Source: Cinnamomum chago
Lineage: Eukaryota; Streptophyta; Magnoliopsida; Laurales; Lauraceae
Direction: 5' to 3'
Assembly: GCA_038049695.1 (NCBI GenBank)
Contig: CP142451.1
Span: 6,384,001-6,448,000, forward strand
DNA: 64,000 nucleotides
The stretch's first letter is position 1; each line of letters opens with the position of its first letter. The notes under the pieces were generated by a model, which was not told the origin of the DNA, searched no databases, and saw nothing but the letters and a program-made list of their open reading frames with translations. Below, piece by piece: positions 22,301-34,212 of this stretch. Made by a program: the position numbers and the translations under genes.

Positions 22301-22407
22301 AAAAAAAAAAAAAAAAAAACAGAGCAGGCCCGCCTGGCCCAGCTCGGGGCGGGCCGTGCCGTGCCAGGGTTTTTCCCTGGCAGGCCGTGCCGGGCCTGAC
22401 ATCTCTA
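19367..22407 (+). mobile_element. hAT element of 3.0 kb inside the LINE
   Basis: Ends CAGAGATGTCAAATGGGCC and ...GGGCCTGACATCTCTA form inverted repeats, flanked by ATTTGAAC (19359-19366) and ATTTCAAC (22408-22415), 8 bp with one mismatch. GC-rich GGGCCGGGCC-type subterminal blocks (19380-19570 and 22320-22400) surround a transposase-coding core at 20012-22162. It splits the LINE's minus-strand ORF, so it is younger than the LINE. Confidence 0.9.
20012..22162 (+). pseudogene. hAT transposase (BED zinc finger, RNase-H-like core, C-terminal dimerisation domain), five in-frame stops
   Basis: One reading frame runs from ATG 20012 to TGA 22160 with no frameshift, about 716 codons. Order: N-terminal serine-rich leader; BED finger (CKFC ... 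HLTRHKQIC, about 20222-20300); core with TTDMWTSQGGDSYLCITAH, SVTLDNASNN and CVCHILNLI; a DUF4413-like stretch with MTFSLAAVFDPRLKL; and the C-terminal dimerisation segment IPMSSVALEHAFSAGG. Stops: TGA 20162, TAG 20507, TAG 20711, TAG 20888, TAG 21770. It cannot make a full transposase. Confidence 0.92.
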
Positions 22408-22974
22408 ATTTCAACATGGACATGAAGAATGTTGGAAGGTTAGAAAGAGACGATTGAATCAAAGTAATTCTTCCCCCGAGAGATAAGTATTTTGCCTTCC
22501 AAGTAGCCAGCTTTTGTTCTACTCTTTCCACCACCGAATTCCAAACTTCTTTGGAAGGCCCCCTGAGACAAAGGGGCAACCCAATGTAGGTGGTCGGAAA
22601 AGACCCAACCTTGCATCCCATTATGTTTGCTAGGAGCTCCATCCGATGTGCCTCTACCTCAATGCCTATAAGAGAACTTTTAGAGAAGTTAACTTTTAGG
22701 CCCGAGACCGCTACAAAACACATGAGAACTGCTATGACATTCTTGATTTGCTCTTCCTCTGCTTTACAAAAAGTGAGTGTATCATCAGCATACTGCAAGT
22801 GGGTGACCGATGGGCCACTAACCGCTGGATTAAATCTAGAGATTATATCTGCCTCGGCCACAGCTGATATCATACGACTTAACGCCTCCCCAACCATAAC
22901 AAAAAGAAGTGGAGACAGAGGAGCACCCTGGCGGAGGCCTCTCTGCGCAGCAAAATAACCGTGTTGGGACATGT
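22408..22974 (-). pseudogene. LINE reverse transcriptase domain, inverted half
   Basis: Minus-strand reading from 22972 gives FAAQRGLRQGAPLSPLLFVM, the catalytic box LQYADDTLTF, GLKVNFSKSSLIGI, TTYIGLPL, and LGGRITLIQSSLSNLPTFFM. These are the palm and thumb motifs of plant L1 reverse transcriptase. It breaks off at the hAT insertion and resumes at 19366. The upstream half of the domain is absent because of truncation at the inversion point. Confidence 0.9.
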
Positions 22975-23987
22975 GAAGACATATTCTTTTGGCATGATGT
23001 TTGGGTGGAGGATACTCCTCTAGCAGTGCAATTCCCGGACCTCTACAGGTGCGCTAGGGACAGACAAGCAAAGGTTATTGATTATATGGATAGGGATGTG
23101 AACAACATCCTTTGGGGTCCAATTTTTAGAAGAGATTTGACTGAGTCGGAAGAAGAGAACCTTATGAATCTCATGGAAAAGATTGGTCAGATTTTCATTC
23201 CTGTAGAAGGGGAAGATCACAAAGTGTGGGTTGCTTCAAAGGACGGTGTGTTTTCAGTATCTTCTTTCTTTGCGGTGCTGTCAGACACTCACAATTCACA
23301 CAATTGGTTTGAATATCTTTGGAAGACCAAGGCTCCCCCTAGAGTCCTGGCGTTTGGTTGGTTAGCTCTTCAAGGCAGCATCCTCACTATAGACAATCTC
23401 CGTCGGCGAGGGGTGATTATAATCAACACTTGCTCACTGCCTATCGGTGGAGGAGACTGTGGACCATCTTATGCTAAATTGCAGGTTCGCTCAAGCTAAC
23501 TGGATTTCTACCCTTGATTGCTTTGGTTGTAGCTGGGTCCTCCCTCGTTCCATCTCGGAGCTTTTTAATGCTTGGAAGTTTGGAGTTCAGTCCAAGAGAG
23601 GAAGGCTTCTATGGCGGTCTTCCTTTATTGCTAACATTTGGACAATTTGGAAGGAAAAGAATAGACGCTGCTTCGAAGGTTGTTCTTCCCCTTCAGTTGT
23701 TGTTGCTACGAAAGCCATACTCCTCGTTGCCTCCTTGGTATCTGTGTTGCTAGATTTTTGGGGAGTGCCTATTGATGTTATGTTGTTTAAATGGAGAGAA
23801 GTAGTATCCTCTTAATTTTGGTTTGTCTTTTTTGGGGCCTTTGGCCTGCTTGGGAGGCTTTGTTTCTCCTCTTTTGTTGTTTTGGATAGTTTATTTCTCT
23901 CATTTGTTTTTTCATTGCTTTTCAATATATATCTTTTGTACTGCTTTGCTTTGATTAATACAACTTACCATTAAAAAAAAAAAAAAA
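22967..23987 (+). pseudogene. LINE ORF2 C-terminus with zinc-binding domain (zf-RVT), 3' UTR and poly(A)
   Basis: Plus-strand reading VGTCEDIFFWHDVWVEDTPL, VWVASKDGVFSVSSFFAVL and LWKTKAPPRVLAFGWLALQG is the reverse-transcriptase zinc-binding domain of plant LINEs. A one-base shift near 23437 moves the frame before EETVDHLMLNCRFAQANW. ORF2 ends with TAA at about 23813. The 3' UTR of 160 bp ends ACTTACCATT and 17 A. Confidence 0.88.
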
Positions 23988-24005
23988 AACTTTCAAGATG
24001 TCCCA

Positions 24006-24845
24006 CACGTCTTTAACCCTCACAAGGTAGGCTTCTTCCTTCTATGGTTCATTCAATAATGTGGTTTCAAGCTATCTCACGAGTCGAGAACCGCCTCATA
24101 TTTGCCCGTTAAACCCAACCTGTATTTTATTATATATGAGTCAAGGTGGCTAACCCACCGAAAAAAGGGCCAAATTAACCTACCCTGTATTTTTTTTCTT
24201 GGGTTGGCTTGCTGGATAGGAGTGATGTAATCAACTTGAAAACCCAATGATCAATATAGGGGATGTGTGATAATTGATACTAAAGTGCCAACACCACTCC
24301 ACAGTGAGTGTGTTGGTGGGTACTGTGGGTACCAAATTTCCAACTTTTCATGATTTCCTCGGCTTTTCATCATGTTTGGATAATTCACCTGCAGAGTGAA
24401 TTTAAATGAAGGCTCGGTTTAAGAAAGGTGAAAATAATGGTCAGACCAAAAGAGCATAAAGGTCAAGATAATGTTTGGATAAACGTGTCGAGAACCGCCT
24501 CTTACTAGTATTCGCACCTAGTTGCCTAGGGTTCATGTTCCCTCACCAGAGGACATTGTCATGTCACCCGAGAGCTCCATCATCATCTCACCCGAGGTCT
24601 ACTACCCTCATCCGATGGGGTCCCAACCCACTATAGCTTAGGTACCCAAAAAAAAGAAGGATATCCCACGCGTTCATTAACCCGGACCACATAGGCTCCT
24701 TTCTGCTACGATTTGTTCAATTATGGGTTTAAAGATGCCCCCACGCGTATTTGCCCGTACAACGTCGGCTCCTCCCAACTATGGTCTGTTCAGTTATGTG
24801 GTTTCTTACCTTTTCTAGTGAAAAGATTCGATTAATTAATTTTTT
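24006..24845. repeat. Dispersed repeat spacer
   Basis: Contains the third partial copy of the GATGAGTGTGTTGG block (24090-24480). A SINE-like unit lies near 24520-24655, with GGGTTCATGTTCCC resembling a B box and tail GGTACCCAAAAAAAA. A stretch at 24680-24840 (GATGCCCCCACGCG, TTATGTGGTTTCTTACC) recurs at 46840-46970. No gene seen. Confidence 0.55.
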
Positions 24846-27378
24846 TTAGTAACTTCAAGGAGAAGAGATATCAATAAATCCACCTGTAATGTGACAATAC
24901 ATATCATGTCGTTTGAAAAGTGCACCATCAATTCCTTTTCATCAAACTGTTCAATCAATCCATTTTCACCAAACTTGTCAACGAAGACAGAGTAAGTTCA
25001 ACTTAATTTTATTTGGTGAAAGTTTAACTCTCGAACTCATTAGTATATTCTCAAGCTCAATAATAAACCTCGACATCTAGAATAACCTCTCAAGCTTGCA
25101 ACTGGAACATGTTTCGGTTATTTTTGTATTCTAAATTGAGAAAATTGTTTTAGACATTATCAGTCTCCAAAGAAAATGAATCAATATGGTTTTGGGAGAA
25201 TGTTTATTCATTGTAATCAATATGTTTCATCAGATTGTTGCCATGATTCTTTGTTTAGTTCTAGCCTGTATCCCCTTAATGTTAGACACTTCAACAATGA
25301 AATACTATTTTACATCAATGGAGTGTGTTTAAAGCTTATGATCAATCCTTCAATACATTATTTAAGTTCCCCAATATATGAAAACAAATAATGGGATGTT
25401 AATTGAAACAAAAATAAACTTTCATATCAGTCGTATTCAGCGACAGTAAGGCAAATTGGCATATAAAATATTCCTACAAATGGATAAGAAGGTGAATACA
25501 AAAATACAATTCCAAGGGGATTGCCGGCCATCCAAATTTGCACATTGAGGAGCCATTTGATTAAAAAATTAAAACTAAATAATTTTAAGCGCATCACACT
25601 ATACACCATGACAGCTTGTGTGAGATCTTGTGCGAGACGACTTTTATAATGATCACAAAGGCAAAAGCCATGGTTAAAGACACCCCAGCTACAAAAATGG
25701 ACACAGACGTCACAGCTACCCACATGGCCCCAAGACACCTTGTGCAGCTTCAATTTCAATGTCGAACAATTCAAGATAAATGTAGCTGCACCTAAGCATC
25801 ACATTTGCAGCCATATAAGAAAGGGTACAAAAGGGTTCATGAGGAAATTCAGGTTGCTGTCAAGTTCATTGCACTAGTAGGTGCTTTTACTCATTTACAC
25901 CATTGCATCAATGCATCATTGGATCCCCATCAATCGTACATGGTACAAACTACAAGCATGCTCTTATCATAAAATCAACAAACAATTCCTTTAACACTTT
26001 CAATCTTCAAGATATTTTTGCTAGTTAATGGAATACAATTAAATTTAGGAGCTATGTAGATAGAATGGATAGATTGAAATGAGGAATAAAAATTCATATA
26101 CCCGACCCCAATGTAGTTAGGACAATGCATTGATGATGGTGGTGATGATAATGTGGTAGAAGAAAATAGCTTCTATGGTGCCATAATATTGACACAACAT
26201 GAACTTCTCCACTCCTTTGAATTCATTCCTTTTCCCGTCCATTTGATTAGAATAGAATGCATAAGAAATCTTTTTTTCTGTCCACTTGATTAGAATAGAA
26301 TGTACCTTTGTTTTGTGAGCATTGTTTTCTCTTTGCAAATTTCCAGGTTCATTAGTTCTGACTTGAAAATGCTATCTTAAAACAATATGGATCCGGAAAT
26401 CTTTTCAAACAAGTACCAGCACCATCATTGTCAAACCTGCAAAGTAGAATAAAAAGTTTTTCAGTATCTCTAGAACTTCCGGGAAGAAAAATAAGAAATT
26501 CAATAGTTCTAGCTTGTCGAGTAAGAACAAACGTGGGTGATGACCGCATTCTTCACAGGATTCCATAATAAACCTTGGAGCATCATTGTGGTAATAAGAA
26601 AATCAATAGTTCTTTCTTGTCAAGCAAGAACAAACGTGGGGAATGAAACATTCTAGATAGGATTCCATAATAAACAATGGAGCATCATTGTGGACAGGGT
26701 GATTCTGTTTGATATGAATGTTAGGATGCCAACCTGTAAAGAAACCGTTCTGTATCAAGGAATTGAATTGTACAATAGATAGAATCTTACAAAATTGTAT
26801 CATGATAGGTTTCTGCAAAACCTAAGCTGAATTCCACAAGGCATTGGAGAATTGCCAAAAATAATACCTAGACATCTCCAATTACCAAACCTTACAAGGT
26901 GAGGTCATATTTGATTTAGCACTTACCAAAGTTAGCATCCCATCCAAATGAATAAATGGCCACGCTACTGATTTTCATCCCCGCCCATTAAGTACAACCA
27001 GATTTAATGCCATTGAGAACAAACCTGCATGCTTGTTCACCATGGGTGCATTCCACTCTCCCGAGTAAGAAAATAAATGAAAAATAAGGACAGAGAATAA
27101 GAGGCTAGAAGTATCCAAATGTCATCTTGCAACTAGATAGTCGTGCTCATGAAATTTTAGAAAAACATAAAATGACTGAGACAATGCATAAATATTTAAC
27201 TGTTCAACTTATATGACCAGACCAGTGAGAATAGACGTAAGCCTCTGCAATAAAAAGTAAAGTCATGATCACTTCTACTAACTGTGATATACAAAGTACA
27301 AGAGCAAAAAAGATGTCCGCATAAAGTTCTCAAATGACCTAAATGATAAAATGTCCAAATGCTAAATCAAGTGCTTGC
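24846..27378. repeat. Repeat family copy B, left part
   Basis: Matches copy A from TAACTTCAAGG(A)GAAGAGAT onward, with extra sequence at 24990-25420. Minus-strand exon-like readings occur (WHPNIHIKQNHPVHNDAP at about 26730-26680; FDNDGAGTCLKRFPDP near 26430-26390), but stops follow. Copy B is split by the solo LTR at 27379-29577 and continues at 29578-29860. Confidence 0.65.
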
Positions 27379-29577
27379 TGAAAGTCCTGGGATCCTAACC
27401 CTAGGGGGGGTGCGCGCTACATATATGACCAATTTAGACAAATTTTAATTCTTAACATAAACTAGTCACATGTGATGATAATCATACAAGATGCGGAAGC
27501 TAACAAAATAATCACCACAAAGCAAGCACCATCACACAAGGATTTATAGTGGTTCGGCCTCAATGCCTACATCCACTACCGACTTGTGATCCAACACCCC
27601 ACTGGATTTCCACTATTTATGCTTTTCAATAGGCTAAGCAATAACCTTTACAATATGCTTTTCAAGGCTTAGCAATAACCTTTACAATGATGTTTTTCAA
27701 GGCTTAACATCAACCTATACACTATGCTTTTATAGGCTAAGCAATAACCTCTTCAACCATAGGTTGGTTATCTCACTAAATTAGTGTCTAACATACACTT
27801 GATGGAGATTCAATTAAGCTCATTACAATGCCTCTTAATTAGGCGGATATGGAAGTGAAAAACTAATACACACTCACACTATGAATGCAAAGATGAAAGT
27901 ACATGAAGTGTGTGTGTGTGGTCCTCAATCATTTTGAAAATGAAAGCTCATAAATGTATGCCTAAGGCTTTTGAAAGTTTTAGCTCAAAAACATTTATGA
28001 TTGAGGAAGGAATGCAAGTCACATGTTAAAAGTAACAACTTGTTAATGATGTCAAAGATACACAAGTTGTATGAAATGAATTAGCTCTAAACATGTGATG
28101 CATAGGGATGTCAATCAAATCAACAATGAAGCTCAAAACATAAAAATAGATTTGATTGAAAAGAGGGGACAAATCATATGTAATTATAAATACAACTTGA
28201 AAGTGATATACCTATCAAAGTAAGGCAAGTTGTGAAACTTTAAAACAATAATACACATATGATTTGTAACGATGTTGAATCCAAAACATAAGATACATTT
28301 GAAAGAGATTTTCTTATGATGGAAAAACAACAACCAAAGATTCAACCAAGTATATGGATCATGTTACATCTAATTTCAAAGATGTTTCCATTAACATGAT
28401 CTACTTAGATTTACCAAGGAGAAAGTACTACTTGGATTGAATCAATGATGATGCATCCAAAACAATAGATCAATTCAAAATATAAGACATGCTAAGGATA
28501 CAACACATCATAGGTTAACATGTTACTAAAGATTTACCAATGATAAAACAAAACATGAAAACATATGATTTGTAAAGAAGTTGAGTCCAAAACATAAGAT
28601 AGTTTTGAAAGTGATTTTCTTATGATGGAAAACAACAACCAAAGATTCAACCAAGTATAGGAATCATGTTACATATAATTTCAAAGGTTCTTTCATTAAC
28701 ATGATTTACTTAGATTTACCAAAGATTAAGTACTACTTGGATTGAATCATATGGTGTTGTATCCAAAACAATAAATCAACTCAAAACATAAAACATGTTA
28801 AGGACACAACACAAACATAGTTTAACATGCTAGAAATGATTTACCAAAAATAAAACAAAGCATGAAAACATATGATTAAGGAAAGTAAAGCCTACTTGGT
28901 GATTTAACTTCATTAATCCAAGCTTTAGCTTTCCTAATGCTCCCCTTCATCCCTTAGTTCTTTTCCCTTGAATATGCCTCAAAACCTCTCAAGGAGGGGC
29001 TTAAAATTCCCAACTTTTGGCAAAGGAAAGAACTCATTTTATAGCCAAAAAGTGCCCAACGGCTAGTCCTCGGTCGACCTGCAAACAGGTCTCGGTCGAC
29101 CGGGATCACACAACGGTCAGAAAAATGACCGTTGGGGCGCCAGGCCAACTTTCTGCCTGCAGTGTTCCCGGTCGACCGGGACCTCTACGCCAGTCGACCG
29201 ACGACACTGCCGGGACCAAAATTCCCACTTTTTCATGTTTCAATGAATTTCTTTGTGGAACATTTTGGGCCAATAAATCAAGCTTTAAAACATATTTTAA
29301 ATCATTTTAAGGGTTTTAAAACATGGAACATAAAAAGCCAAAAAGATTCGAAACAATAAAACAAATGGCTAGCTTGATTTGTAAAACTCTTTTAAAAAAC
29401 AAATGCATCCAAGATTTAAAAACAAATCATGCATAAATCAATACTTTTACAACTCTTAAGAATAATGCATGTTTAAAACAAGATTTCAAGTTTATCTAAA
29501 ACAATGCAAGTGTGTGAATCAAATGATGCTTGAATGATTATGCATCCATCAAATTGCAATCTACAAAAAACCTAACA
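27379..29577 (-). mobile_element. Solo LTR, 2.2 kb
   Basis: Starts TGAAAG and ends CTAACA, flanked by the identical 5-bp duplication CTTGC (27374-27378 and 29578-29582). The paralogous copies A (near 18430) and C (near 32225) have the empty site. On the minus strand a TATAAAA box lies near 29040-29046, which fixes the orientation. It carries four GGTCGACC-type palindromes at 29071-29200. No internal retrotransposon domain remains, so it is a recombination remnant. Superfamily not certain. Confidence 0.85.
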
Positions 29578-29860
29578 CTTGCAGTTACAGAATTTAAAGC
29601 AGTAAAGAACTGAAACTACTAAATTTGGACCGATTCAATGAAGTTCTAATAAAATTCCATTATCTCTCAAAAACTAGAAAAGGCCCACACTCAAATAACA
29701 TTTTTTTCTTTAGATGGTCACTCATACTGACATTCCTTTCTTAATATAGACTAGACAAAACTAAAAAAAGCAGTAAACATCCTAACTAAATATGAGAAGA
29801 CCTTTTTTCCCTGGGAGATAAGGGCCTGTTTGGAAGCACAACGCAAGTTAAATTGAAATG
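29578..29860. repeat. Repeat family copy B, right part
   Basis: Continues copy B after the solo LTR and matches copy C at 32225-32345 and 34213-34370, up to GGCCTGTTTGGAAGCACAAC and TTAAATTG, after which B and C diverge. Confidence 0.7.
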
Positions 29861-30279
29861 TAGGTGCAAGACAACGTACAAGAATCTATAAACAAGTATG
29901 GAAGTACGAAATCAACCTCAACACATACAAAACCAACAACTTATTGCGAAGGCATACATAAATTTTGGTTTGTGATTGCTTCTTCTATGCAATTTTGGCA
30001 GACTGGCTACTTCGAAGGTAGCCAACCTCCTTAGTCAGTTTGAGTAACACGAAGAAAACGAATGCATTATCAATTAAAAAACGGACATTAATATACCATC
30101 CATCACTGCCTACAACTTAGCAACAGCACACGACTCTTCACACCACCTGTAACTTCAGTAGCTAATATCTTGGTAACAGGCCAAACAACTCACCCACTAA
30201 TAACTGCATAAACATAAACATGGACAACCCGCGCCATAACAAGTAGAGTAATAGTAAGAAAATAAGAATGCGGCCAACT
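29861..30279. other. No gene seen; probable 3' flank of the minus-strand exon
   Basis: Lies just downstream, on the minus strand, of the terminal exon at 30280-30603, so it may hold that gene's 3' UTR. Nothing else recognised. Confidence 0.4.
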
Positions 30280-30603
30280 TTAGAGCAGATGTTTTGACAC
30301 TAGAACTTGCGCAAGGCAAGGCACTGCCATTTTTAATCGTCCAAGAACTTCAGTTAATGCAAGAGCAGTTGTTCTCTGTGTTTCTGCCAAACCAATTTTT
30401 ACAAAAGCAGGGATCTTGTAAGTAATGAGCTTCATGAATGTTGACATGGGAACAACTTTTGAAAGTGAGGATGCCCCTAGCATTGCTGATGCTCCTGCGC
30501 CAACCGCCCCCACCGGTTTGTCAGCTAGCAAAATCTCTAACATCTTCTTTCTCCACCATGTTACTGCTTCTCCATCATTTTCAAAACTAGTGAAATATTG
30601 CAC
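30280..30603 (-). CDS. Terminal exon of an unrecognised protein (107 residues)
   Basis: Minus-strand exon with acceptor ATGCAG ending at 30604, reading VQYFTSFENDGEAVTWWRKK and ending in CLAQVLVSKHLL followed by TAA at 30280. Composition is protein-like: charged start, a GAVGAGASAMLGASSL linker, then amphipathic helices (STFMKLITYKIPAFVK, TTALALTEVLGRLK). It is the only clean coding stretch associated with repeat copies A-C; A and B lack it. Upstream exon-like matches in copy C carry a stop, for example after GAGTCLK near 31230. It may therefore be the tail of a real gene or of a gene fragment. Function not recognised. Confidence 0.5.
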   Translation of the reverse strand: MQYFTSFENDGEAVTWWRKKMLEILLADKPVGAVGAGASAMLGASSLSKVVPMSTFMKLITYKIPAFVKIGLAETQRTTALALTEVLGRLKMAVPCLAQVLVSKHLL

Positions 30604-32350
30604 CTGCATCCAAGCATCACATTTGAAGCCATATCAAAAGGGTTCATGAGGAAATTTAGGTTGCTGTCAAGTTCATTGCACCAGTAGGTGCTTTTACTCA
30701 TTTACACCATTGCATCAATGCATCATTGGACCCCCATCAGTTGTACAAGGTACAAATTACAAACATGCTCTTATCATAAAATCAATAGACAAGTGCTTTC
30801 ACACAATCAGTCGTCGATCTATTTTTTCTAGTTAATGGAATACAATTAAATATAGGAGCTATATAGAATGAATTGATAGATTGGAATGGGCAAACAAAAT
30901 TCATGTACCCAACCCCAACGTAGTTGGAAAAAAGCTTTGATGATGGTTATGATGACGAATATATAGTAGAAGAATATAGCTTCTATGGTGCCGTAATATT
31001 GACACAACCTGAACTTCTCCACTCCTCTGATTTCATCCCTCTTTCCTAATCATTTGATTAGAATAGAATGCATGAGACCTTTTTTGTTTTATGTCCATTT
31101 GATCAGAATAGAATGTACCTCAGTACCTTGCTTATTGGAGCATTGTTTTCTCTTTGAAAATTTCTGGCTTCATTAGTTCTGACCTTGAATGTGCCATCTT
31201 AAAAAAGGATGGATCTGGAAATCATTTCAAACAAGTACCGGCACCATTATTGTCAAACCTGCAATGTAAAATCAAAAGTTTTTCAGCATCTTCATATCTT
31301 CCAGGAAGAAAAATAAGAAATTCAATAGTTCTTGGTTGTCAAGTAAGAACAAACATGGGGGATGGCAGCATTCTTCTTAGGATTCCATAATAAACCTTGG
31401 AACATCATTGTAGTAATAAGAAATGCAAAAGTTCTTGCTTGTCAAGTAAGAACAAATGTGGGGGATGACGGCATTTTTCATGGGATTCCATAACAAAACA
31501 CGGAGCATCATTATGTGGAACAAGGTGATTCTGTTTGATATGAATTTTAGGAAGCCAATCTGAACCTGTTAAAGCAACCATTATGTATCAAAGAATTGAT
31601 TTGTGCAATAGATAAAATTTACAAAATTGTATCATGATAGATTTCTGCAAAACCAAAGCTGAATTCCATAAGCCATTGGAGAATCGCTAAAAACAGAACC
31701 GAAACATCTCCAATTGCCAAACCTTACCAAGGAGAGGTCATATTTGATTTAGAACTAACCAAAGTTAGCATCCCATCCAAAATAAATAAATGGCCCCGCT
31801 TCTGATTTTTATTCCCTCCCATCGAGTACTGTTAGATTTACTGCCATTGAGAACCAACCAACATGCATGTTCACCATCTCAAAACCCAATCAGAATGGGT
31901 GCATCCACTGTCCTTAGTAAGAACATAAATGAAAAATAAGAGCAGAGAATTAGAGGCTAGAAATATTCAAATGTCATCTTGAAACTGGATAGTCATGCTC
32001 ATGAGATTATTGACAAATATAAAATGATGAAGACAACACGTAATATATTTATCTGTTCAACTTATATGATGAGGCTAGTGAGAATAGATATAGCCTCTGC
32101 AATAAAAAGTAAAGTAATGATCATTTATAATAACTGTGATATGCAGAGTACAGGAGCCAAAAAGATGCCAGCATATAAGTTCTCAAATGACCTAAAAGAT
32201 AAAATGTCCAACTACTAAAGCAAGTGCTGGCAGTTACAGAATTTAAAGCAGTAAAGAACTAAAACTAATATCCATTTTGACAGATTCAATGAAGTTCTAA
32301 TAAAATCCCATTATCTCTCTAAAACTAGAAAAAGACCACACTCATACTAG
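30604..32350. repeat. Repeat family copy C, left part
   Basis: Aligns with copies A and B from GCATCACATTTG-type sequence (30617) onward. Minus-strand exon-like readings SDWLPKIHIKQNHLVPHNDA (about 31560-31500) and FDNNGAGTCLK (about 31260-31225) parallel those in A and B. The second is followed by TGA where B has CGA-like coding. It is interrupted by the solo LTR at 32351. Confidence 0.6.
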
Positions 32351-34212
32351 TGATGAGTTCACAAAAAATACACTTTCATAGCCTTATTTTATGAGGTTTC
32401 AAAGATAAAAGAACTCAAAACACTATTTTTAGCATAAAAATAATAAATTTCCTCCCCATCATGCTTTGCTCATATCTTTCCATTATAGATAGCCATTTGT
32501 ATGCATTTATATGAGTTCCAATGGCCTGCATACAAAATATGTTAAAAAATACTCTCAATTATGTTAATTTCTCTTTGTATGTGTTAATTGAAGATTAATT
32601 TGAAGATTAAAGTTGAGATTCAAGAGTTAAAGAGAGTAAGGCTAAGTTTGGAAGACAATTGGATGAAGAAATGACAAAGATAGGCCAACAATAAGAAGAA
32701 AAATGAAAGACCTGGGTTGGTATTTTGACCATATCTTTTCACTCAGATGTCTGATTGAGGTGATCTCAGAAGCATTGGAAAGCTTGTTCTAAGATCTACA
32801 AATCATATTTCACAACATTTTTCCCAATTCGGACGTTCCGGGGGTCAAAATTGCACATCAATCTGGGGACTGTTTTCTAACACGAGAATTACATTCATAT
32901 GTTCATATTTCCATTCTTGTGAAGTCCCACATTGGAAAGAAACCAAAAAGAGCAAGGCAAATGTCTCTATATAAGGAAGGAAGCTCTAGGCATTATACAC
33001 AAGCAAGGAGAGCCTCCTCCTCTTTACTTAAGCTATTCATGTAATTGTAGAGAGAAAGTGAGGAAAGCCTTGTAAAATTTGAAGATTTATAATGAAAGCT
33101 TTGTCTTCTCCAATGGGTGGCTAATCACTTTGATTGGATCTTCTAGATGAAGCTAAGTTAATACTTTTCCTTTTGCTTATGCTCTTAATTCCCTTTGTGT
33201 GCTTAACATGCTAGAATAGATTTTTCTTCATTGCAATGTGCTACCTTCCATGCTTATTTTAATTCCTAGCATTCTTTTTACTATTTATGCTTAGGTTTGA
33301 TAAATCATGCTTAGGAGTTAATATCTTTTGATGGTTTATGCTTACATTTGATAAATAGTCATTAGGAATCTTTTCTTTTATGAAGGGAAGAAAATCTTAG
33401 CTATTAGATTGTTAATTTCTATCTTAGAGTTTTAAAGTTATATTTTCCAAATCTAAGCATTGATTTGTCATTAGATTTGAGTATTTGTTTGGGAAAATAG
33501 AAGAGCATTAGCATTGGATTAGTGTCACTTAGTGGATTCTAGATGATTCAATCTATCCATTAATATTGCTTGTTGCTTATTTTACTTGCTTTAGTTTAAT
33601 TGTATTCACATTCCCACACACTTATTCACTTGTTTTAATTCCCACACTCCATTTCTCTATCCACACCATCATATCCATTAGCTTATTCGTTCATACCTTC
33701 TATATGTTTGTTTTTATTCCTCCTTTGATTTTACACTTTTAGCACATTTCTTTTTATCTCCATCCACTCATTTTCTATCTTGTTCTCCTTCTTAGTTAGT
33801 TTTCATGGATGCTTTTAGCTTATTTCTATCTTGATCTTTCACTTATTTTCACACACTTACTCATTTCTAATATTGTTCATTTGTTCTTGTTATTAACCTT
33901 GTTATTTTTCTTTTGATATTAACTTTGTTACTAACCTTGTTCTCACTTAAGTTCTTCTATTTCTACTTATATATATCTCTTTGTTATCTAGTTTCTTGTT
34001 TTCTTTTAGTTTGCATTTTTTATTTCCTTTGTTATTATCTTGTTTCTTGTTTTTGTTATCTCCTTTGATTTTGTTAGCTATATTTGAGTTGATACTCATT
34101 TTCATTAATCATTGTTATTTCTCTTGTAACGATCCTCGTGGGAACGATATTCGGACTTTCATAGTCTATATTACTTGAGACAACCGTATACTTGCGGAAA
34201 AATTCTCAAACA
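32351..34212 (+). mobile_element. Solo LTR, 1.86 kb
   Basis: Starts TGATGAG and ends CTCAAACA, with 5-bp flanks ACTAG (32346-32350) and ACTAA (34213-34217), one mismatch. Copy B retains the empty site near 29695. A TATA-like CTATATAAGG at about 32966 supports plus orientation. The downstream GATCCTCGTGGGAACGATAT near 34127 resembles the region before the 3' end of long Ty3/gypsy LTRs. No internal genes. Confidence 0.82.

Larger units (their letters stand above)
18990..24005. mobile_element. L1-type LINE with 5' inversion, interrupted by an hAT element
   Basis: Target duplication AACTTTCAAGATGTCCCA at 18990-19007 and 23988-24005. The 3' half runs on the plus strand (about 22967-23989) and ends in TTACCATT plus 17 A. 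The 5' half (reverse transcriptase) runs on the minus strand (19008-19366 and 22408-22966). This is the twin-primed structure known from L1 elements. The ORF2 start, endonuclease and ORF1 are missing, so the copy is 5'-truncated as well as inverted. Confidence 0.88.
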
